Shown: positions 1-8,176 of the stretch, in pieces
How positions within the stretch are numbered: position 1 is the first letter of the stretch
Layout of the letters: each line of letters opens with the position of its first letter
IMG/VR virus record: IMGVR_UViG_3300019766_000020
Coordinates: 1-24,595 of that record
Origin: a virus
DNA: 24,595 nt
Reading direction: 5' to 3' (one strand)
The notes under the pieces: model-generated
What the model was told of the DNA's origin: nothing
Seen by the model: the letters and a program-made list of their open reading frames with translations, nothing else
Database searches by the model: none
Made by a program: the position numbers and the translations under genes

Positions 1-1785
1 AGCCAAGAAACCTACCTTAATAGTTCTGCGGCTTCCAGCTACGTACCATGCACCAGCTGCAAGTTCAGAGTCAACAATAACAGTCATTGCGTTGTAGAAC
101 GGATTTACTACACCGCTGTTTTTATTGTCAACTGTGCTTGACATAGATGCGATCAGTTTTTTCGCTGGTATCTCTTGCTCAGGTGCTACGATCAAGAACT
201 TAGGTGTGATGTTAAGTGCCTTTTCTGCAGCATCTTTTTGGTTTCTCATTGCAGTAACTGCAGTACCAAGTGAATCTTCCGAAAGTGCAGCACCGGTCAT
301 AAGGTTTTTGTGTTTTGTCGCTTCAAAAATAGCTTTACCATCTGCCATTATGTATGATGCAAACTCTCCAGTTTTTTGAAGCATGTCATATACAAGACCG
401 TTTGCAGTTCTTTTTGCCATGCGACCAAATTCTTGAAGCAAGTTGTTAAATGCGCCAAGGTCGTCATTGATGATCATTTGACGAGTAAGAACAAATTTAG
501 CACCGTAACTTTCAAGTTTCCAAGACTCTCCGTTTTCACTAACTTTTGCCTCTTTAAACTCTCCGTTTTCAGTCATTTTTGAAAGACGACCAGCAGAACC
601 AAGCGTGATATCGCTATTTGATTTAAAATCAGAACGCTCAACCTGCGTTACCCACAGATCATAAGTTGCCATCTCGTCATCAAATGCAGTTTGTAGTACA
701 CGGTTACCTGCACTTACAAGTAAAAGCGGGAAGTCTGCCGTAGTCATAGCACGCTCTACAAGTTCGTTTGTATCGAACCCATCATAACCAGTAATTGAGC
801 GAGCCATAGCAAGCAGGTTCATACCCATATAGCGTTCAGCTTCTGCAACAGGTTCACTAAGTGTAATACCTGCACGAAGTACCATTGCATCTCTCATACC
901 GTCAAGCATAGCTTTACGAGTGTTTGTGTCACTCGGTACAGTTGGCACACTATCTTGTTTTGCAACTCTCTCATCTAAGATAGCTCTCATAAACGATTGC
1001 GGGTCACCCTCTTTTTCAAACTTCTCGCGAAGTTCATTACTTGCATCGTAATCGCGTGCGATCGTTAAAATCTCAGCTTTACGCTCAGCTTCAGCTTTTT
1101 CAGCTCTTAGCTTGTCTGCTTCATCCTTACGCTCTTTGTCTTGCTCTTGTTTAATTTGAGCTCTTAAAGATGAGATCTCTTTATCTTGCTCTGCTGTACG
1201 CTCAGACACTTTTTCCAATTTTGCTAAACGCTTCATCAACTCTTTTAACATTTTGTCTCCTTGATTATGAATTTCGGATTCTCTTCCGATGTGTTTTGCT
1301 CCTTGGTCAAACCCGATACCGACTGCTGAGAGTTCAGTAATGTCAAAATCTGTAACAGTAACAATATCAGGCTCACCTTCTCGCTCCTCTACTTTGTATG
1401 CATTAATCTTGTAGCCGATCGATACATCCGTAAGCGTTCCGTTTTCATACTTACGCTTTACATCTGCACCGCTCTCATCAAAGACAACATCACCCAACAA
1501 AGACGTCCCATCCACTCTTTTATTCTCCACTCGCCCTATGGCAGCATCTACGTCTCTGTTATGGTTTTTGAAAAAGGTATTTAGCTTTTCCATATTTGCG
1601 CCGTTTATGTCTAAGCGCTCAATGTAGTAGCCAAAATCCCAACTGTATCTCATACCATCGTTGTCCTCTGATACCATTACAAAGGTAAGAGCATTATCTT
1701 GTTTTGCGGCAGTTGCAGAAACACTCGCTTTTCTAACGTGTTCTACACCTTGCAAAGCCTCTCTTTTTTGCATTTTTTTAGGCAT
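1..1785 (-). CDS. prohead protease / major capsid protein fusion (partial)
   Basis: The frame stays open from the ATG at 1785 to the window edge, at least 595 codons, so the C-terminus is missing. Residues about 1-165 look like a phage prohead (maturation) protease of the HK97/S78 class; the segment containing NTFFKNHNRDVDAAIG carries a plausible catalytic His. About residues 179-260 are a charged coiled coil (KLEKVSERTAEQDKEISSL) that resembles a scaffold or delta domain. The rest is like a gpT/HK97-type major capsid protein. An internal ATG at 1251 is exactly in frame, so capsid could also be made separately by internal initiation; TCAAGGAGACAAA before it is a good ribosome binding site. 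The start overlaps the portal stop by 8 bp (ATGCCTAA). Such fusions are known in other phages; the protease assignment rests on my reading of the sequence only. Confidence 0.82.
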   Translation of the reverse strand, partial: MPKKMQKREALQGVEHVRKASVSATAAKQDNALTFVMVSEDNDGMRYSWDFGYYIERLDINGANMEKLNTFFKNHNRDVDAAIGRVENKRVDGTSLLGDVVFDESGADVKRKYENGTLTDVSIGYKINAYKVEEREGEPDIVTVTDFDITELSAVGIGFDQGAKHIGRESEIHNQGDKMLKELMKRLAKLEKVSERTAEQDKEISSLRAQIKQEQDKERKDEADKLRAEKAEAERKAEILTIARDYDASNELREKFEKEGDPQSFMRAILDERVAKQDSVPTVPSDTNTRKAMLDGMRDAMVLRAGITLSEPVAEAERYMGMNLLAMARSITGYDGFDTNELVERAMTTADFPLLLVSAGNRVLQTAFDDEMATYDLWVTQVERSDFKSNSDITLGSAGRLSKMTENGEFKEAKVSENGESWKLESYGAKFVLTRQMIINDDLGAFNNLLQEFGRMAKRTANGLVYDMLQKTGEFASYIMADGKAIFEATKHKNLMTGAALSEDSLGTAVTAMRNQKDAAEKALNITPKFLIVAPEQEIPAKKLIASMSSTVDNKNSGVVNPFYNAMTVIVDSELAAGAWYVAGSRRTIKVGFLA

Positions 1786-3106
1786 TTGTTGTCCCCTTGT
1801 TTTTAAGTCCGTACTTTGTTAGAAGTTCCTGCTCTTTTTGTTTTGTTGCAAGCACCTCTTCAAAGTCAAGCCCACGCTCGTGAGCCAAGTCTGTCATAGT
1901 TGTAAGATTTAACTCGATCTCTTTTTCGATCGCCTTCATGTCTTGTTGCGGGTTTACCCACTCACGTTTTGGGTATGACCATCTAGGTGCTATAAATTGT
2001 TCTTTGTCTTGAAGCCACTTGTTTGTCGGTATATCAAGTTTTCCTCGCATCATCTCAACTTCGATCCATGTTCTAAACACATCTGCAAGCACATAGTTTG
2101 CAAGATGCTCTTGCTCATAGTCAAATCTTTTGTTGTCTTGAATGAGAGATGCGCGTGAAGATGCGAAATTAACTTGAGAGTAGTCTCTAAATGCAAGTTC
2201 GTACGATATGTTTCTCGCAGTAGCGATCAATCTGACTGTAGAGGTGATAAAGTCTGAGTAGCCATTACCCATGTCATTTTTATGTTTTGTAGCTTTTTCA
2301 CCAGGGCGAAGGTAATAAACCATAAGACCGTTTATTTCTTGTATCTCTTCCCCTACTTCTGTTTGTGTATGCCCAAATGTACCACTATCTCTTTCAGACT
2401 CGATCGTGTATGCAATCTCAGCGTTTGCGCGTGCATTTTTGACAGTTGCACTTTGAAAGGCAGAGAAGTTTTTAATGTCTAGTACAGCTTGTTTATACTC
2501 GCTAATTCCACGGAACTGAGTAGCACGTTCAATTCTGCAGTAGTTTATGATGTGTTCAGCTGGGATATCTATGCTTTTGTTGTCTACTTTGAAGTGGTAT
2601 GTTTTTATGGAACCACTATCATCCAAAGTGATCCCGTTTGTACCTTTGAAACTATCGAGTGCATCTGCTTCTATAAGTTGAAGTTTGAGCCCGTCTTTTG
2701 TAATCTTTTTGTAAATAAATATCTCGCCATCAACCATACGTGTTTCAAGTATTACGCGTTGTAGGTCTGCAAAACTTAGTCTGCCTGTAATGTCACATCT
2801 ATTTGACCAAGATTTAAAACGCTTCTCAATAATATCATCTACTTTTTTATCACCTGTTTTCGACTGTAATCCGATCCCTTTTCCTACTACATTATTAAGG
2901 ATAGCTTTGTCGATGTTGGCCATAATAGGATTGTTTTCATGCAGCCAGCGTGCGCGTGCTCTTAGTGTGTCACGGTCTGCAGTTGCAGTCTCTTCAAAAG
3001 GGTTGTTTGCATTCCAAAAGTCACGGTTTGCAAGGGTGCGTTTTCCACCCTCATAAAATGCACGTTTTTGTGTTTTTCGTCTAAAAAGCTTACCCAAAAG
3101 AGACAT
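1778..3106 (-). CDS. phage portal protein, lambda gpB family
   Basis: Forms the dodecameric vertex ring through which DNA is packaged. The sequence has the look of lambda-type portals: N-terminal RAFYEGGKR.. and a conserved RARWLHENNPIMANIDK stretch, followed by VVGKGIGLQSKTGDKKVD, typical of the family. I place the start at the ATG at 3106 (MSLLGKLFRRK), preceded by AAAAAGGC. The longer frame begins with TTG at 3160 and would overlap gpW by 71 bp; with the ATG at 3106 the overlap is 17 bp. This gives 442 aa, a little shorter than the lambda portal. It lies between gpW and the protease-capsid fusion, the order found in lambda. Confidence 0.88.
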   Translation of the reverse strand: MSLLGKLFRRKTQKRAFYEGGKRTLANRDFWNANNPFEETATADRDTLRARARWLHENNPIMANIDKAILNNVVGKGIGLQSKTGDKKVDDIIEKRFKSWSNRCDITGRLSFADLQRVILETRMVDGEIFIYKKITKDGLKLQLIEADALDSFKGTNGITLDDSGSIKTYHFKVDNKSIDIPAEHIINYCRIERATQFRGISEYKQAVLDIKNFSAFQSATVKNARANAEIAYTIESERDSGTFGHTQTEVGEEIQEINGLMVYYLRPGEKATKHKNDMGNGYSDFITSTVRLIATARNISYELAFRDYSQVNFASSRASLIQDNKRFDYEQEHLANYVLADVFRTWIEVEMMRGKLDIPTNKWLQDKEQFIAPRWSYPKREWVNPQQDMKAIEKEIELNLTTMTDLAHERGLDFEEVLATKQKEQELLTKYGLKNKGTTNA

Positions 3107-3320
3107 TTGCAAAAGCCTTTTTAAGTGTAGTGGTTTGTCCCTCAACATAATTAGATCCAAACTGATCTATTTTTGCAAGGATGCGGTCTCTCTCTTCGTA
3201 TAGTCTGAACAGTGCTGCACGATTTACTTGTTTATCTCCATTTTGATAGCTTTGAGCTTTTTCCGCTTTGTCTATCTTTGTGTTGATATCTTCAAGTCTT
3301 TGTCCAAGAGTGAGAGTCAC
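3090..3320 (-). CDS. gpW-like head-tail joining protein
   Basis: A 76-aa protein of the size of lambda gpW (68 aa), which plugs the portal after packaging and makes the site for gpFII. The predicted helices at about 5-22 (QRLEDINTKIDKAEKAQ) and 34-53 fit the gpW fold, and the gene sits directly between terminase and portal as in lambda. The start is GTG at 3320 with AAAAAGG seven bases upstream. This ribosome binding site lies inside the right arm of a 9-bp inverted repeat (3321-3329 with 3345-3353), so its translation may be damped by a hairpin. Assignment rests on size, context and sequence character. Confidence 0.72.
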   Translation of the reverse strand: MTLTLGQRLEDINTKIDKAEKAQSYQNGDKQVNRAALFRLYEERDRILAKIDQFGSNYVEGQTTTLKKAFANVSFG

Positions 3321-3418
3321 AAATACACCTTTTTAATTTTTATGGGTGTATTTTGACTGTATTTTTTTTTGATCGGTATGGGTACTAAAAAGTTTTTAAA
3401 ATATTTTTCATACCGATC
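3321..3418 (-). promoter_or_regulatory. intercistronic inverted repeats before gpW
   Basis: Two inverted repeats fill the gap between the 72-aa gene and gpW. AAATACACC (3321-3329) with GGTGTATTT (3345-3353) would form a hairpin in the minus-strand RNA that covers the gpW ribosome binding site. GATCGGTATG (3371-3380) with CATACCGATC (3409-3418) gives a 10-bp stem that includes the stop codon of the upstream gene. In the minus-strand transcript this second stem is followed by a run of A, not U, so it is not a standard terminator. Confidence 0.5.
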
Positions 3419-3626
3419 CCTTAAACTCCTCAACATCCTTCTCAAACCACTCAGATCCTTTAGAGAGAGTATCAAGAGCTTTATTGAAGCCTTCAGACTC
3501 TAAAAGTAGTTTTTCAAGAGCTTTTCCAAAAGATATTCCCTCTTTTTCTGCAAACTCATAAACACCTCTAAGTGCTGCATAGTCAACCGTTGAACGCGGT
3601 AAGTAAGATCTCTTTTGTAATGCCAT
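3408..3626 (-). CDS. small unknown protein between terL and gpW
   Basis: A 72-aa acidic, mostly helical protein that I do not recognise. It begins MALQKRSYLPRSTVDY and ends in a helix-rich segment (KALEKLLLESEGFNKAL). A strong ribosome binding site, GAGGAG, lies eight bases before the ATG and overlaps the end of the terminase gene, whose stop is only two bases upstream of this start. Tight coupling inside the packaging and head operon suggests a role with terminase or head completion, but that is inference from position only. Confidence 0.7.
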   Translation of the reverse strand: MALQKRSYLPRSTVDYAALRGVYEFAEKEGISFGKALEKLLLESEGFNKALDTLSKGSEWFEKDVEEFKGSV

Positions 3627-3628
3627 TG

Positions 3629-5512
3629 TTAAAACTCCTCTAAGTGGTTTGTAGTACGTTTAGGTTTTTTCTTTTTCTGAGGCTCTTGAACTACATGCAT
3701 GATCGGTTTATTGTTCGCAGAAAGTATCTCTAAATCTATACCAGCTACAAAGAGCGAAGCATAACCATAGCCTCTAACATCAAGCGCCTCGTTTCTTGCA
3801 CGTGTTTTTTTCCATCTTCCATCTTTACCGCGCTTTTCTGCAGTGAGCTGTTTAAAATATTCTTCGTTGTAAGCATCATCTTCAGGGAAGTGCATGTAAC
3901 CTGGTCCGATCGCATCAGTTGTTAAATGGGAGTGAATGACATCTTTGACTTGATTCACCCCTATATTGTAAAGAGGAACCTTTGCCATATTACTTCTAGT
4001 TGCGACTCTTGGTGCAATCGGAGCATCAATAGCTTTTGCACCTTTGAATGCAAACACTCTTCGACCAAAACGAGCTTTACAAAATGCGTATGCTTCTTTC
4101 GCACGGTGTCCACCTGTATCGACACCACCACAGTATGCACGCATAAGTCCGCCGTTGTCGTGCATGTATGTTTTTAGTAAAAACTCATCGAAACGCTGCC
4201 AAACTTCAGGCTTAGATGTATCACCGTGAAATATCTTGTACTCAATGCTCCAAGACTCTTCGTTTGCGCCCCACCCAATCACTTCGCACTCTATACGATC
4301 ATCTTGTGTGTCTGCTCCAAAGGTAAGTACAAGAACTCCATCAGGCACCTGCGCCGGATAGAACTCTTTGCGATCTTCCCAGTTGTTGATATCTACTTTT
4401 TCGTAGTCCTCTTCCCACGTTCTTGCAAGTACCTCATTATAGAATGTCTTTAGTTTTAGTCTGCTCTTTTTCGCATCAAGAAACTCTTTAACTATATCTG
4501 TCCATGTAACGTTTGGAGAGTAAGAGAGCATCGCCCAGATATGAAATGATCGGATCTTGTTTTCAAATGCTGCAGGATTTTCCGCGACCCACTTCCCGCG
4601 CTTATCCATCCAGCGTTTATGCTTGTCGTATATTTTACCTCCGCACTTTTTACATGCTACGTGCACAGTATTTGGATAGTGTCTAATAGTTTTACCATTC
4701 TCGTCTTTGTCTTTATCCCATACAAAGTCTTCAAACTCAAAACGCTGATAATTTTCACAATGAGGGCACGGAAGGTGTCTATGCTCTTGGGTCCCTTTTT
4801 TAAACCAATAGTCAACTACAGACACACCGTCTGTCAAGTCATCTTCCTCTTCAGGGTTGTATTCAGCTCCGATCGGCTTTCCTCCGAGTATATTTTTGCG
4901 ATCCCAAAAGTCAGATGTACGGCGCATCATGGTTGATACTGTGTCCCCAGCTTTACCGGCTTCTTTTTTCCAAGTATCTAACTCATCCCCGGACACTACC
5001 CGTGCGGTACGGCGGTTGAAGTTACGGTCAGATTCAGCCCCCAAAAATTCTGCATATCCGCCCGGATAAAGTTTTTTAATGGTCTTCTCTTTTTTAACAC
5101 GACCCCTTATATTTGGTGTTTCTATCAGTTCTGCAATAACTTTGTTGTCACGAACCATAGGCTCAAACTCATCCTCTGCATATCCTTTCGCTTCATCCGC
5201 ATTTGGCTGATAGTGTAACTGCACAGATGGTCGCTGGTGTATATAGTACCCGGCAACTGCCCCAAGAAGTTTTGTGTATCCGACACGGGTCGGCTTTTTG
5301 ATCACAACTGTTTGACATATCTGATCAGTCATAGCATTAAGAGGATCTACTTGCCACGCATGCGTTTTCCACTTACCGGGAACCGCCGAACTTTCAGATG
5401 ACAAGAAATAATACTCATCGGCCCACTCTGAACCAGTGAGCGTTGGCTTTGGCTTAAGTATCTGCACCCCGTAGTTTATGATTGCTAATTGTTGCGGTGT
5501 CAATCTTCCCAT
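3629..5512 (-). CDS. terminase large subunit, GpA family
   Basis: ATPase and nuclease that cuts and pumps phage DNA into the prohead. 627 aa, close to lambda gpA (641). Visible features: a Walker-A-like KPTRVGYTK at about 73-81, Walker B RVVSGDELD at 171-179 (acidic pair DE), a zinc-ribbon pair CPHC (249-252) and CKKC (287-290), and the nuclease start GADTQDDR at about 399-406. Further conserved GpA-type text is CGGVDTGGHR near 462-471. The C-terminus is lysine-rich (EPQKKKKPKR). The start overlaps the small-terminase gene by 13 bp, with GAGGGTAAAGCA ahead of the ATG. All motifs appear intact. Confidence 0.93.
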   Translation of the reverse strand: MGRLTPQQLAIINYGVQILKPKPTLTGSEWADEYYFLSSESSAVPGKWKTHAWQVDPLNAMTDQICQTVVIKKPTRVGYTKLLGAVAGYYIHQRPSVQLHYQPNADEAKGYAEDEFEPMVRDNKVIAELIETPNIRGRVKKEKTIKKLYPGGYAEFLGAESDRNFNRRTARVVSGDELDTWKKEAGKAGDTVSTMMRRTSDFWDRKNILGGKPIGAEYNPEEEDDLTDGVSVVDYWFKKGTQEHRHLPCPHCENYQRFEFEDFVWDKDKDENGKTIRHYPNTVHVACKKCGGKIYDKHKRWMDKRGKWVAENPAAFENKIRSFHIWAMLSYSPNVTWTDIVKEFLDAKKSRLKLKTFYNEVLARTWEEDYEKVDINNWEDRKEFYPAQVPDGVLVLTFGADTQDDRIECEVIGWGANEESWSIEYKIFHGDTSKPEVWQRFDEFLLKTYMHDNGGLMRAYCGGVDTGGHRAKEAYAFCKARFGRRVFAFKGAKAIDAPIAPRVATRSNMAKVPLYNIGVNQVKDVIHSHLTTDAIGPGYMHFPEDDAYNEEYFKQLTAEKRGKDGRWKKTRARNEALDVRGYGYASLFVAGIDLEILSANNKPIMHVVQEPQKKKKPKRTTNHLEEF

Positions 5513-6042
5513 TGCTTTACCCTCAACTGCTCTTTTTGTCTATTGTTTTCATCGTTAATCCACTCAACAACCTCTTTGCTGACATCAGGAAAATGGTTTT
5601 TAAGATGGTTTCCAAGGTCGTCAAGATATTGATTAAATGGTGACAGCAACTCGTTAATCGCTTTTTTAGCATCATCAACAGAGATAAGTTCTCCCTCTGA
5701 CTCCAAGAACTTAAGTCTGTTGATCTGCCCTTGCCAAAAATCTTTTGTTATCTGAACTTTTTGATGTGGAGTTTTCGCTTTTGCAAGTAATCTTTTGAGT
5801 GCTTTTTCGTTGTCACCGTTTAACAGCCCTGCATCTTTGTAATTTTCAGGAACAGTAACCTCAAAAGCTTCATTATCTCTCTTTTTTGAAAGTGCGATCG
5901 CCTGTATTGCTTTTTCAAGATAGAGTTTTTTCCCACCTTTTACAAAACACCCATCTAAAACCCCTGATTTTACGTGTTTTGATATCATTGCAGCAGATAC
6001 ACCAAGGTTTTGTGCAAGTTGTGTCTTTGTGACCTCTGTCAT
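5500..6042 (-). CDS. terminase small subunit, Nu1-like
   Basis: 180 aa, the same size as lambda gpNu1 (181). Residues about 4-30 form a winged helix-turn-helix (KTQLAQNLGVSAAMISKHVK) for recognising the packaging site, followed by a helical middle and an acidic/helical C-terminus that should bind the large subunit. A TTGGAG ribosome binding site precedes the ATG at 6042. The 3' end overlaps terL by 13 bp, as expected for translational coupling of the two subunits. The roughly 350-bp gap just upstream may hold the DNA site it binds (see the entry at 6043-6389). Confidence 0.85.
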   Translation of the reverse strand: MTEVTKTQLAQNLGVSAAMISKHVKSGVLDGCFVKGGKKLYLEKAIQAIALSKKRDNEAFEVTVPENYKDAGLLNGDNEKALKRLLAKAKTPHQKVQITKDFWQGQINRLKFLESEGELISVDDAKKAINELLSPFNQYLDDLGNHLKNHFPDVSKEVVEWINDENNRQKEQLRVKQWED

Positions 6043-6389
6043 GCTCTTAACTCCAAAAACTTAACCAAGTGCAAATCCCTATTTTTTGGGATAAACAGAG
6101 AAACCTTAAACGAAAAACTTAACCAACTTTTAGCGTTTGAAAAATAGTGATCTCTCGGGGTTGCCTTTACCCTCATTGGTTTCAAAGTCCTAGGAGAACC
6201 TATATTTAGGGCTTTGCACACATTGACTATTTTTTTATTATATTCCCTATAGTTATTTTTCTTTAACCTCTTTTCACCAAGCGTTAAAATTTCGCTGGCG
6301 AAATAATTTGAGATATATTTGCAAGTGTTTGAAATGTATAAAATTTCTAACCTATTTCTACACATAATATTTTCCATATTTTATTTAAC
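6043..6389. other. gap upstream of terS, candidate cos/pac site
   Basis: No convincing gene. A 112-codon minus-strand frame (6039-6377) exists but lacks normal protein character, while terS has its own ribosome binding site. The gap holds a 14-bp direct repeat AAAAACTTAACCAA at 6055-6068 and 6113-6126, and a palindrome ATTTCGC-TG-GCGAAAT at 6289-6304. In lambda the cos site (terminase-binding repeats plus a nicking palindrome) lies directly upstream of nu1, the place this gap occupies. The cos reading is inference from position and repeats. Confidence 0.4.
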
Positions 6390-7088
6390 CTACTTAGCTG
6401 TACTTATTGCATACTTCAATGCTTTATAAAACTCTTTTTCAATGTTCTTTTCAACTACCTTTGTGACAGTCTTATAGAACTCTAAAGTTGGTTTCTCTTT
6501 AACACTCTTAGCAATTATGAAGAGTGGGATTGCATCTCTATTTAAAACCTTTCTAGCTTTAAGTAAACGGCCACTCTTGCCTCTTCTTTGTCGAGTTCCA
6601 TCAACTTTACCTTTCTTTCTTTGGAATATTGCCATCGTTCCATACTTACTACCCTCGCTTCGTTTGTTCCATCCGGTTGTTAGAGGAGCTTCAAAAATTC
6701 TGTTCTTTGCTTTATTGTTGAGTAGTTGCTGTGCTTTTTTCTTGATAGCTCTATTTGTCTTAAGGTTAGGGAATAACTCTTTAAACCCATTAGTTGGTAT
6801 CAACTGGTTAGCTCTCATACCACCATCTTCGTGGTCATCCAACCAATCATGAGGAATATAGATTTCAACTTCTAGATTTTCTTTTGTTGCTGACTCTTTC
6901 TTAATCCCTACCCCAACTTTATTCCAATTTTTATCAGTTATATCAAATGCACTTTTATTTTGCTTTACCTGTGCTTTCATAGCTTTTTCTGCGACTCTAT
7001 TAAGTGTTAACTGTGAAGCAAAATTTACTTGTTTCTCTAAGTCACTTAGGCCTCTTATCACCTCATTAATATTAGTTTCTATACTCAT
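6390..7088 (-). CDS. phage tail-completion-like protein
   Basis: 232 aa, basic. The arrangement (N-terminal helix EVIRGLSDLEKQV, a TLNRVAEKAMKAQVKQ helix, a beta segment EVEIYIPHDWLDDHEDGGMR, then basic RQRRGKSGRLLK and a C-terminal helix) resembles minor tail protein Z or HK97 gp10-type tail completion proteins. I put this no higher than likely. Its start shares one base with the integrase stop (TGATG), so the two are translationally coupled. A tail gene placed before terS rather than after the capsid genes is unusual for a lambda-like order. Confidence 0.55.
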   Translation of the reverse strand: MSIETNINEVIRGLSDLEKQVNFASQLTLNRVAEKAMKAQVKQNKSAFDITDKNWNKVGVGIKKESATKENLEVEIYIPHDWLDDHEDGGMRANQLIPTNGFKELFPNLKTNRAIKKKAQQLLNNKAKNRIFEAPLTTGWNKRSEGSKYGTMAIFQRKKGKVDGTRQRRGKSGRLLKARKVLNRDAIPLFIIAKSVKEKPTLEFYKTVTKVVEKNIEKEFYKALKYAISTAK

Positions 7089-8176
7089 CAGCCAACCCTC
7101 TTATACAAGTTCTCAACAAAACTACGCCCACTTCCTGGACTAAGCTTTGCATATTTCTCTGTCTGTTTTATATCTTTGTGGTTCATTAGTTTTTGTATCT
7201 CTTGGATTGATACACCTGCTATTGCTAAGTGACTTGCAAAAGTGTGTCTTAGTGTGTGAATCACTACTTTGTTTGCTCTGTCATCTTTAGATAAACCATC
7301 ATTAAATTCTTTAAATATCTCTGTCAGCTGGTCATATAGAACATGGTACTTAGTCTCTTTGCCAAAAAGAGAAACAACATAGTCATTTGCTCTAAAACTT
7401 TCAAGGTGTTCTTGCAGCATATTAAACGTATTATCATCTAAGTAGCCAATGTAAAAGTTATTGCGTTTATAGTCTTTTAGAGTTACTGATCTTGTTTCCA
7501 AGTTTATATGTTTTCTTGGAAGCTTGAGTAAACTCTTTACCCTTGCACCTGTACAAAGTGCCATGCTTATAAATAGTTTTAAGACCTTATCATTATCCAC
7601 AAGCTCACGCAGTCTTTCGATCTCAACATTGCTTAGATATCTGAGTCTTGTGTTATTGACTTTGAGCATCTTTATATTTCTAAACGGACTCTCTCTTATT
7701 ATCGCTCTCTTGACTCCAAAACCAACTATCCTCTTAATAAGCTTGACTATCTGGTTGTTTGTAGATGCTGCCATACCATCAGCTTTTTTAAGTGCTTGCA
7801 GTTCCGAGATCAGTGAATCATCTAACTTTGCTATGGTCACGTCACCAAGACTTGGTTTGATATGTTTTTTATACATAAGCATGTTACTGTGGTTGCTTTT
7901 ATTATGAGCTTCATTGCTAGTGAAGTACAGTTCTGCCAACTTATCTAATGTCAAACGCTTATAGTTTTGCTGAGACAGATCTAGTCCGTGTCTTAGTTCA
8001 CTTATCTTTTGGTTTCTGAGTTCAATACATTTGGCCTCAGTAATGCCCTCAGACTTTTTACCAACCTTCAGCCATACAGTTTCTTTTCCGATTTTGTAAG
8101 TTACAAAATATGATATATCACCGCTCTTTAAGTGGTTAAGCTGAACTCTAGAACCATATCTTTTGCTTGACTGCAT
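7088..8176 (-). CDS. tyrosine recombinase (phage integrase)
   Basis: 362 aa, complete. N-terminal about 1-70 is an arm-binding-type domain (YFVTYKIGKETVWLKVGK); a SAM-like core-binding domain covers about 73-165; the catalytic domain follows. Catalytic residues seen: Arg212 in CTGARVKSLL, a beta-hairpin Lys near 233, His307/Arg310 in HTLRHTF, His333 in LMNHKD and the nucleophile Tyr342 in TEKYAKL. The ATG directly follows the stop of the replication gene (TAGATG). An intact integrase within a replication-to-packaging operon is odd: phage integrases normally sit next to an att site at the end of the prophage. It may integrate this phage, resolve dimers, or be a leftover of recombination. Confidence 0.92.
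   Translation of the reverse strand: MQSSKRYGSRVQLNHLKSGDISYFVTYKIGKETVWLKVGKKSEGITEAKCIELRNQKISELRHGLDLSQQNYKRLTLDKLAELYFTSNEAHNKSNHSNMLMYKKHIKPSLGDVTIAKLDDSLISELQALKKADGMAASTNNQIVKLIKRIVGFGVKRAIIRESPFRNIKMLKVNNTRLRYLSNVEIERLRELVDNDKVLKLFISMALCTGARVKSLLKLPRKHINLETRSVTLKDYKRNNFYIGYLDDNTFNMLQEHLESFRANDYVVSLFGKETKYHVLYDQLTEIFKEFNDGLSKDDRANKVVIHTLRHTFASHLAIAGVSIQEIQKLMNHKDIKQTEKYAKLSPGSGRSFVENLYKRVG

Noticed and set aside
3371-3418. 10-bp inverted repeat as a rho-independent terminator
   Set aside because: In the minus-strand RNA the stem is followed by A residues, and on the plus strand the T run precedes it; no proper U tract on either strand.
3926-5069. Several plus-strand frames inside the large terminase gene
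   Set aside because: No ribosome binding sites, no protein character; the minus strand encodes an intact terminase.
6039-6377. 112-codon minus-strand frame upstream of the small terminase gene
   Set aside because: Odd composition, no recognisable character, overlaps terS by four bases although terS has its own ribosome binding site; better explained as a non-coding packaging or regulatory gap.
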